A DNA stretch of 64,000 nt from Archilochus colubris. Taxonomy: Eukaryota > Chordata > Aves > Apodiformes > Trochilidae. Shown here piece after piece: positions 27,301 through 38,000 of this stretch. How positions within the stretch are numbered: the first letter of the stretch is position 1; every line of letters begins with the position of its first letter. The notes beneath the pieces are model-generated. The model was not told where the DNA came from, searched no databases, and saw nothing but the letters and a program-made list of their open reading frames with translations. The position numbers and the translations under genes were made by a program. The stretch lies in contig CM041090.1 of NCBI GenBank assembly GCA_023079485.1, positions 8,182,519-8,246,518 of the forward strand, written 5' to 3'.

Positions 27301-30300
27301 TCTTTACCTTTTTGCAGGTTTGGGGGTTTTGGTTTAGTTTTTATTTTTTTGTTGGTTTGTGATTTTGGCTTTTCTTTCAGTGGGGGAGAAGCAGGGCAGC
27401 AGGGAAGCAGGGCGGATGTTTTATTATCTTGATTGCCCTTTCCTTCTTGATCTGTTATTCTTGCAAGATTTTGAGAAATTGTTTTTCTCTTCTCCTTTTT
27501 ATCTCTCTGCCTTTCATGTCTGGCATCTATGTAAATAGACTCCTCTCCTGTCTCTGACAATTTCACAGGTATTTTTTCCCTGGCTTTTAGATACTGATAG
27601 TTTATATCTTAAATAATCACATTTAAATGTCACCTCTAACAATATGAATGAAAGCGAGCTCCTTCCTGCTTAGACTTTGCCTGTATATTCTCCCTGTGTT
27701 GCAGGGAAATTGACACTATCTCACAGTGGTATTTCCAGTCTGATTTATAGCAACCTGATGTCTTTTGAGTACAAACCTGGTCATTGTTTTAACCCTAAGT
27801 AGGACACATGCCCCAGACATCTGAAAAAATGCAACAGTAGCACTAGTCTACATATAGGGCTAGCTGTGTTCCATATCTAGGGATTCAAAGAAGAATGCAA
27901 AGTTCAGAAGTCCAGATGCTAAACTGTGCATTAAGCAAGAACAAAAACATTTCTTTTGGTCTCCACAACTCAGCAACAAGAACCATGAATTTTGAAATTA
28001 ATAAAGGAATCCAATTTAATTTCAGCCTTCATTGAACTTGGACAACAAACAACAAGGACTGGAATATGGCCACAGATTTTTCTCCTTGATAACATCTAGA
28101 ACTTTTCCTGTTACTTATTTCCAATCCAATAACTACACTTGTGCATTCATACTCATCTGAGTTGCTGAAGCATCTTCCTCTCTGGCTTAGAGTGTCCTCT
28201 GCCACTCTTTAATCCTTCAGATCTGAAACTGCAGAACTCCAAGTAAGGTCACAGTATTTACAAATAAGGTCATAAACCCAACAGATGTTCAGCTGTAGAA
28301 AAAGATTAATCTCAGGAAGCCTCAAGTCTGGGAGTACTACTCATCTCTTCATGAGGGGTCTTAAGCTCAGAAATAAGAAACATTCCCAGAAGACAGGTGC
28401 CCCAGAATAAAACTGGAAGTAAGGTTGTTAAGATAACAGTTTGGGGCACTACTTTCAGTCCAGAAAAATTTCTCCTAATTGCTCCTTTTTTCTCTCCCCC
28501 AAATAAATTATACTCAAATTAGTGATTACCTTATCTGGCTCGTTATATCTGTTTGGTGCTTCTTGTTTACCTGCTATTTTGATTACTTTGTTTTAATCTG
28601 TAAGGAGACAGCAAAAGTCACACTTCATTTCTACTCTGTTTACTTTGTGTAGCTTCTTTTCTGATGCTCATAAAAGTACACAAATTTACTTGTATTTATT
28701 TACTTGTAAAAAAAAAAAAGCCTATGAGATAATTCACAGAGCTGGGGCAATTAACTGACAGCCAACATGTCTGTTATTTCCCAGCAAGTAAATCAGTGCT
28801 TAAAATCTATTTTATTTGAATCCATAACAGCATAATTTTATTGGAAATATTCTGAAACTAAAATAGATCAATGTTTGTTTTGTTGTTGGGGTTTTTTTTT
28901 AGGAAAAAAAATGCTCAGAAAAATGCTTCACATGTCATTTCATCATATGCATAAATCTGGAGTGTTGTGGCACAGAAGAAATTCAGGTGTTGCATCCAGT
29001 CCCTGTCTAGAAGTTAGTGCTGGTCCCAACATAATGTCTTCCTTACAGACATAAAATATCATTACTGCTTCTTGAGCAGTGGAGGCATAGCTGATTGATT
29101 TGTGAAAACCAATTATAAAGGACAGCACCAAAATACACTTGTCATATGTTGCCATAAGCACAGCTAGTATACTTGATCACATTTCCTAAGAAAGCAATAG
29201 CAGCTACACAAGCATTTCTAAGGAAAAAAAACTGTTTCAATACTAACAGAATAATAATTTCACCTTAGCCATGTGGTGCTCTGTAGATGGTCTTCAGTAT
29301 CCTCAGCTTATTCCACAAGCTGCAGTGCCAATTCCATACCATTCTTAGGAATCTGCAAGGCAGAAAGTTGCAAGAGCTGTTATGGAATGTATTGCATGAA
29401 TACTGCTCTATTTTGCAGTCTTTCTTAATTTACAGTATTTCCTAAAAAGCGTAGTGAAGCATACTTGTTAGCTTTACTGCTTGCAGGATTTTCAGTGACT
29501 GCCATCTCTCAGCAGTAATTCTTCTTTCAGATGAGCTGATAGGCTGTATTGGCTCACTGAGCCAACACTGCATACCAGTCTGCTGAATCAGCTCAGTATA
29601 AGACTGCTTTGGTATGTAACCCAGCAAGCATCCATGCTGAGTTATTTTTCTTTGCTCCAGGCACAGCAATTAAAAGGTATTTTTTGACTGCATTTGCAAT
29701 GCAGGCAATTCCGCCTTCTTCCCAGTGTTGTATTCTGGGAAACACAATACTCTGAATTCTTATTCTTTGCAGCATTTACTGAGAGAGATTTAGACTGGAT
29801 TCCAGTAAACTGAGGCTGAATAGTGGCTCCATTTGCATGGTGCAGCAATCTTTTGTTACACCACGTCCTTTAAGGCCTGGCAATGTGGGCACAGGTCAGG
29901 GCACTGGGAGTGTTTTGGCAGTGCAGTGAATTTCTTTCTAAGACAAAGGGCTGTACCTGTTCAGTCAGTGAAAAGAAACAGTGCTCAGGAGCTGTAATTA
30001 GTTGTGTCACATTGTCACATTGATGACTTCAGAACAACTGTGATGAGCTTCAGCGGGCATCTTTGTCCCATTAACCATATCACAAAATAAGTTTTCATGT
30101 CTATATTTTGTTAATTCTTACAGTCTGGCTCATCAGTCTGTCTTCTGTTCTGACAAATGCATGTAATTGGAGCAAATACACTTACCAACAGTTCAGCTCT
30201 GTGAATTCAAGAGAGTGTAACTCATGTATGCTGCTTCTCATCTGAAATTTGCTCTTCTCAAAATGTGCTTGGACACTTGATCCATTTGTTTTTATGGTTT

Positions 30301-31998
30301 TTAAATTTTCCTTAGGATTAGGTTATCTGCAGTGGTCTTATGCATTGGAATGCTGAATTTTATTTTGTCACTGTACATAGCGTGCAATCCTTCTCCAGAC
30401 ATGGTATTTAGCTTGTGAGGGACGTACTCCTAATTATGTCTTCAATTTATTGTATTCCTTTCCATGCTTCCTATATTTGCAGCATATATTTTATGAAATC
30501 TGCACATGCAAAATGACAGTTTCTGATGGCTTTTGAAGGCCATCAGAAGTATACTCTATTTAAGAATGTTCAAAATAGGTATAATCAATTTTCTAGCATT
30601 CTGCAATTTGAATTTAATCTTTTTTCACTTCTAGTGTGTTTTATGCAAAGTCACTGTGTCTGCAGTCAGGCTGTAGATTATTGTGAAGATACTGATACTG
30701 ACCCTTATTCTTGCAGTATTGTACATTTGTCCATGTAGTGGATGACAGCACTTCATAAATTGGTTATCATTCAAGTACTTACTGTCCCTTGAGCAGAAAA
30801 TATGCTGTACAACCATTTTCCTAGAGACTGCTTAAAAGTTTCTTCCTTGTCAGTAATTGTTATTTTGCTCTTTTGGTAAACGGAATCTAGAAATATTTTT
30901 TTCACCATGGAAAATAACAGAATTACCAGTTGTGTAGGAAGGTGTTTCCCTCATATTCGTGTTCTGGGTGATATCTATAATTTGAATTTTCTACCACTTG
31001 TTTCTTACGGCATCCTAGAGTGGAATGTAATTACACATAGGCTTCCATGAAAGAGTATTCAGTTAATTAATATTCTCAAGGAACATTAGATTGGCATTTG
31101 TTTCCTTGGAAGCTGTGAATTACATATGTCCTCTGTGCTCATTTGGAGGAAGGCCTTCTGAGTCTTCTATCTTCCATGCTTAGCTATACTTGCAGAGAAA
31201 TTACACTTCAAAATTTCAGTAAAATATTGCACAATGTCCCAATGACAGGTAGCAAGAGCATTAGATAATATCTAGTTTTCTTAATGCTAAATGCTCCACA
31301 GTTTAGCAAGCATACTCTGACAAAAATGCTGCTATGTATTCTAATAGTCTAGAAATGTTTATAGTGTCTAAATAACAATAAAAACAGTAATAGCAATGCT
31401 AATGGATTGCATCAGTACATTTCATGGTGATTTTCAAGAGAGTTCTGGTTCTTCTCATCCTACAAATGAAGAGGCTGAGGAGCAGTAAGGGAAAGTGATT
31501 CACTCACATTCATCTCACTGGCAGAAATAAAACCATTTTACTATCATTTAGTGCCCAGTACATGGTATTGCTTTTATCACTTGTTCCCCTGCAATGTTTT
31601 TAAAGTTGCTGGCATGAGAAACTTTCCTGACCCCATTCAGAAGTATAAGCCATAGCCAGGTATTATCATGATAAAATGAATTCAGGCATCCATTACTTTC
31701 CCTTCTGCTGAAAACTTTGTAAAAAAAAATTAATTAAATAATAAAACAACTTTAAAATTGCCTCAGTCACTGAAAGATGTAGATTCCACTGCCAAGAATC
31801 AGAATTTATTAGCTATTGCTAGTTGAGAACTAATACAGAGAAATACAGAATTAGTATTTCCGCAACAGGTAATTGTACAGTAGTACAAGGTTATAAATGG
31901 AATTGAAGTCTGCAGGGGAATTTTTTCTTCCATGTGTTCATATTTGCATGTTTTCCTTGTTCCAAGTTCATCTGGTGTCAAGGATGACTTGGGGTTTT
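24311..31998. other. Intergenic stretch between PALS1 promoter and GARIN2 3' end
   Basis: No conserved protein or RNA gene was recognised. It contains a MIR-like SINE (about 31430-31545) and a 194-codon minus-strand open frame (26982-27566) of unknown meaning. The part nearest the CpG island (24311-24600) stays pyrimidine-rich on the plus strand. Confidence 0.6.
31430..31545 (+). mobile_element. MIR-like core SINE fragment
   Basis: The order CTACAAATGAAGAGGCTGAG, GAGCAGTAAGGGAAAGTGAT and CACTCACATTCATCTCACTG parallels the MIR consensus stretch (acagatgaggaaactgaggc, then the tRNA-unrelated core). It is old and diverged. Confidence 0.5.
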
Positions 31999-32069
31999 TT
32001 ATTCCTTCTTACTAAATGCATGGGATACTGCATGAAGTAGCCGGCTTGGTTTACTGCCACTCTGATTCC
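31999..32069 (-). CDS. GARIN2: Proposed GARIN2 terminal coding exon
   Basis: A strong acceptor (CTTTTCAG, with a pyrimidine-rich upstream stretch) precedes 32069. Read after a one-base overhang it encodes NQSGSKPSRLLHAVSHAF, SKKE and a TAA stop that overlaps an AATAAA. Read in phase 0 it would instead encode 33 codons (GIRVAVNQAGYFMQYPMHLV onward) to a TGA near 31968. Another minus-strand AATAAA lies at 31805-31810. This is a proposal based on splice signals only. Confidence 0.4.
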
Positions 32070-35000
32070 CTGAAAAGAGACATGATGAGCATGAGAAAAA
32101 CAGGGCAGGAAAGTAGAGAATGAAAGAGAAGAAGCACAAGGAATAACACGAGAGGAAAGGACAGGCAAGATAAATGTACACCAAGAACCACACAGGAAAA
32201 ATGATTGACCAGAAGTAATTAATTTGCCTCTGTGGGGAGTCCACTAGAATTTGTGCTGTGTTCTGTGCACTGGCCTTTTCCCAGTCTCTCCCATGCTGCT
32301 GTTCTCCTTCAATCCCTCCTACAAGCTGTCTCACCTACTCACCTCACAGCAGAAATCATCTTAAGTCCTTGCAGAACACCTGAGAGGTGTGACAAGTGTG
32401 TGCATGGCTGCTACCAGTTGACATGACATTGTCATACTGAGCTGCCTGGAAGTATGTAAAGATAATTTCCATTCTCTACTGAAAGCTGATCAGCATGTTG
32501 AGAGGACAACAGAGTCTGCAGGTCTAAGTAAGCCCAGGAAGAACAGAGGCTGCCTTTTGCCTTAATATGGGAAATTTGGGAATTGACAGTAGAATGCAGA
32601 GTGCGAGAAGCATGATCAGAAAATTAAAGAAAAGATGGGAGACACATGTGCACAGGAGGAAGAATATATCTTTTGAGGAAGGTATATTTTAAAAAGAGAA
32701 AGAGACACAAAATAGAGTTTAAAGAATGTGGAAATGAAATAATAATCTAGAGTTAAATAAAAGAATCAGAAAAGCTGAACAGAGGGGAAAACTGCAAAGC
32801 TGTGAGCTATTTGGAATAAGAACAGTTAGACACAGAGCAAGAAACAAAGATGGAAACAGAAAGAAAACAGTGGGAAATACAACCAGCTATAGTTTCTTCC
32901 CTATAGAAAAAGCTGCAAATATGTTACTACAAAATTACTATCTAAAAGTAGTAGTTTATATAGAATAGAAAGTAATAAAATAACTCTAGCAGGAAATTAA
33001 CTTAAACAAATAGGCAGGTCCCTGTGTCCCCTTCTCTCCATGCAACAAATGCTGGATTTGCAAATGCTGGATTTGTCAAAACCATTTTTTTTTTCTGATT
33101 GACATTATGGTTGTGTGTGTGCAACAGGAAAATATATGAAGCATTTCTGTTCTGCTTGCTTCACTATTTCACTATTATTACAGTTTCCCCAATAAAATAA
33201 TGAGAAACACTATAATGTACCACTAAGCTCCAGTAAAATTTGTTAGGTATTTAACACTCTTTGTCACTGACTAATGTGCAGGAAAAGAATGTGAAATGAG
33301 AGTATAATTAATCTAGTACTTTGCACAAATTTGTTATTGCTGATTAAATACTATATCATTACTTTTCTTCATTTAATATGGAATGCTGAAATAAGTTCTT
33401 GAGTATGTACTAATTTATATCTCTTCAAAGCCCATTGCTCTCTGTCAGTGCCTCATTTCTAAATGAATGGCTGTTAGGAGAGGAAGGGACTGAAAAAGAA
33501 TATAACAGTGAGATATTAAAAAAGTATTTATGTTCCAAAGTGTACATAGAGAGAGCTGACACAAGGCTTTCTGACAGACAGATGTGTATTAGTGGATGGA
33601 GAGATGTGTGCAAACAGGAAAACTGAGAAAAGGAGTTAAATGAGAGTGCATCATAAAGCCAAGTACTTTTCCTTGCAGGTCATGTGGATCACTTTTAAGA
33701 TCACCAAGTGAATTAGACCAAGGAATTGCATACAGCCCACTCCTCAGCTGCGAGGAGGAGCACACAGTAACGTTGTGTTCACAAGTAATGAGGCTGTTGG
33801 AATGAGAGCTCATTCAAACTTTTATGACTTAACAAAATGGAGAACTCTGTGAGGAAAGACTGTGAAAGCTTTTGTTCAAGAGACTGATTGACTTGCATGC
33901 AGACACTGATGCAGGGGCATCAGTGAGCAAAGTGCCTCCAGTTCTTTTCATTCTTTGGCAGGCTTGGATAACACTGCTTTAATCACTGTCAAGAAATGGA
34001 GACATAGACAAGGGGAACAGTGAATGTTTATAAAGACAGTCTTCAGTGCCTACTTGTTCCAGCTGGATATTCTATAGAGATTTGTGCCAAAACTGACAAT
34101 GTCAGAAAGGATGCTAATGCTAATCCCAACATGACATTGTGGAGAATGTTCCACAGTGTGTCCACATTCTGCTTGAAACATGATCCAGACCTCATGTTTG
34201 ACTGCACTATGTACACTCTATCTGGACATAAAACCCTGCTCAGACATGGGTTTTTGGGAAGCCTGACAGCACACTGGAATAGGGGTATGGGCCAACATTA
34301 GACCCTTGAAGCCTTCTAGGCATGCAGCTTTCTCACCCTTTCCACCATCCTGTATTTTATCTTGTTTTACAGTGAAGGTGCAATGGCTGCCATCAGCCAA
34401 ACAAGCCAGACACGAAGGCCTTGCTAGGTGAATCCTGTCACTGAACCCTGGAAAGTGAAGTGTGATCACAGCAGGGAAGGAGCACAGGATACATCCAGTA
34501 ACATGGCCAGACCAGTGCTGATCTACTGGCAATTTAGAGAAAGGAATATTAGTTTTAAAAAACTCCCAGCTCATGAAGTTTCAGCTTCTCTCATCTATTG
34601 TTGAAGTAGGAATAGCAATCAGGAAGTGAATAAATATCAGAAAAACTGTCATACCTGAAGTATGTAATTTTTTTCCACTTTTTTGTTTCATTGTATTCAT
34701 CCTAAAAAAGAAATAAATGAATAAGTAAATAAATAAATAAATGTTTAGGACAAAAACCATTATGCTATTGCCAACAAACTAAGGAAAAAAAATCTGTCAG
34801 GCACATGAACACAAAGAAATATTTCAATGTTATATTCCACTTGTATATGACACATCTGAGCATATTTCACATCTGATCACATCACTAAGGGTCTAGATGT
34901 AGCTTCAAAAGTTACTAGGTTGAAGTCATGGTTTTTGTTGTAATGCAGATGCTCATGTAAGCGACAGCTTTCATTTCCTCCTGACATCTCATTTTTTCTT

Positions 35001-38000
35001 GACTAGTTTGCACAACTAAAAAATCACACCACTAAAAAATCTTCTTTTCTGCACAGGCCAGGATGGATCTGGTAGTGAAGGGGATACAGAAGAGACAGAT
35101 TCCTGGCGCCAGGACATGTTGCTGATTTGGGGCAGAAAGGAAACAGTGAGTTTGCCATATGCTGTATTATTTCCTCATACTGGGTGGCTAAATCAAAGCT
35201 GCTGTATGCAGATCCTTAAGCATTCAAGGACACCACTAACACATCCCTGAACATTAGTGAACTTTTGCTTTATTGCCCTTCTTTGTGAACCCAGGAGGTA
35301 GGAGGGTGGGCAGGGAGAATGAGCTGTCAATGCCCCTGAGAACCTGAGAAACAAAAGTTTGGATACTCAGAAACCCCACCCTAAATTTTTGGGTTTCCTA
35401 ACTCATTAAAACATTAGGAAAATCACTGTAATCCTGGCAAGGTGTTGCAATCATATATTTTCTGAAGCTGAATATTGAACTCACTATATGTTTCAAAGTC
35501 AGCAGCAGAAACCAAGAACACCAGTCTTGCTTTCCAAACATACCTACCTAATTTTGCTCCTTTCTCTGCTTTGGCTCTCTGGTGTACCCAGAGGATGTAT
35601 ATTCTTTGACTGCACGGTGTTTTCTTCCTTGGTTGGTTTCGCGGGGCTGTGGAAGGCTTCCATTTCCTTTTCAGTCTCTTCTGTGGCATACACTGTAACT
35701 GGGAGGTAAACTTTGTTGGAGGAGGCTTGTTCAGTAACTTCTTTTTCCTCTTTTTCGGGGTTAGGCACATCTTGTGGTTCATCTCTCTTGAAGGAAAAAA
35801 AAATAAGATTAATAGATACAACAGCAAATGACCTAAAAAGTGCTCTTCACAGAGCTGATCAGCACAACGGGACGGTTGTGGTATTTTGCTATACAGGAAA
35901 AGTAACCCTATGTACTGAATATTCTTCATGGAAGTGGTGTCAGAAAGATCATTCACAGGAAATGGAATATATCTATGTAGAAGAGAAACTACTGTTCCTC
36001 CTGCATTATCAGTTAGTTGGCCTAGAGCTTTGGCTAGAGGTGACTGTGCAGTCCATCAAGGGATAACAGGTCCCAAAGCTTAAGCTCTGAAAGCTGTGTG
36101 TGGCTTCACCTCCAGGTGATGCTGATTTGTGTTCAAGACTCATTTATCTCCTGGTTATTCTCCTCTATTTAGTTATATCTGGAGGCTAAGATTTTTGATC
36201 TTTCTCCTGTCCAGATTTTGAGATTGGTCTCTACTAAAATCTTTGCAGCACTGAGCACTGGTCCTGTGATTGTGTTTTGGGTTTTTTTTTTCTCCCTATG
36301 GATGTGCTTGGCTGAGAGCTGGGTTGGCTTGAGTGGGAGCTAAAGACCCATCAATTGCCTGTGCTGACAAAATGTTTGCTTGGACCTTAGGGGAAACAGC
36401 TTTAGATAATGTTGAGCAGCATCATTAACCACCCAACTTCCTTCCTAAGCGTGAGTCTCAGCTAACAGGTCCCTTCTGTGCTTTAGTGAAATTTAAGTGT
36501 GTTATATTCTCTTTAGGACTTCCTGTAACATTTTTGGTGACCATCACTTGTTTCTCTCTCAGCTACAGTGACCAGCTACCTGCTGTCTGTCTGTCCATTG
36601 TAGACATTTTCTTTATATCCTTCTGTTTCTGTCTTTTGAATGGATCAAATTCCTTTGCCCTCTTTGCTTATTAGTTGTCAGTCCCTGCACGGGTCTCATC
36701 TGTGCCATGTCTTTCCTTCTATGGTTCTTTTGTGGAATTCAGTGAAAAAGAACTACTTAAGAACATACTCCCCAACAATGAGGGAAAACTAAATACTGAA
36801 AAATAAGTAGTATTCTACTTATTCATTCGCAAAAAATTATCAGGTCTATGATGTGTGTAGTATCTTCACTCCCTTTGCCCTGAAATTCTGTAGGGAGTTT
36901 ACAACAAGCCAGCTATTTTGATACACAGAACTGTAGCTCTTTGAAAGCACACAAGAACTTCAACTTGAGAGATAGCAAAGAATATTGGCACAAATGATTC
37001 TTTCCAATTGGTTGGCTTGAACTTTTCATATCTACTTGCTATCTACTTGACTCACATTTTCTGGTATGTTGTTTGGGCTGGGAGATTTCTTGTGACACGT
37101 GCCAATATCCTCACATTTTACATCAACTTCAGAATTGCTGGTTTTTTCTGTGGGTTTCAGGAGAGAGATGAGCTGCAGCCACAAGCGGAATAGATGTTCT
37201 TGCTGGTCTGGTGGGGCACAGAGCTCGAGATAATAGGAACGGCCATTTACTAATTTTATCCTGAGGTGATGATTATCTGTGCTGTGGACTCCAAGTTCCA
37301 CAAACTCCAAGGGGAGGAACCTATAAAAAAAAAAGGGGAAACTCATCATAATCACAAGTGGAGATTCCTCTCAAAGAAGATACTGTTTCTCTGAGACCTA
37401 GAGGTAGAATAAGACTAAAAGTGAGAAACTGAAATAGGAAGAAGCTGCCGTGTGGATGTGAACACTCTTCTTATGAGTGCCCCTGGGAAACTACAGAAAA
37501 CATACTGGGCAGCACTGCATAAAATGGAGGCAAAGGAAACTGGCTTCTTTACAATGCCTTTATTCCATTGCCTTATTCCATGACAGTCTTGTACCCTCAA
37601 TCTTTCTACCAGCTTTCTGCTTCTGATATATTCAGAAAAAGGTTTATTCAGTATTCCTAGACTTATCTCTAGGCATGTGGGTAGCAATGGCCTGAAATTA
37701 TGACCAGAATAGGGTCTAAAGGTGTGTGCTTAGGGGATTCTTCTAACTTTACTGTGCTACTGCTGTGACAAAGAGTCAGTGAAAAAAGTGAGATCTTGTC
37801 ATAAACTGACGCCTGAAAGAAGGAAAACCCTGTATGTAAATGGGAAATACATTCATATGTCTTATATACTCTTCAAAGAAATATCTAACCCTTCTCAGTT
37901 CTAACTGACCTGGTGAGTTCTAGATGTTCCACATGGGGTGGCTGCTCTGAGAATTTCCAGAAGTTTGTCAGACTTTCCTGTGAGGACACAGACATCTCAC

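Noticed and set aside
35423..35956. A 177-codon minus-strand frame overlapping the fourth GARIN2 exon
   Set aside because: It runs across both splice sites of that exon in another frame and disagrees with the phase of the neighbouring exons.
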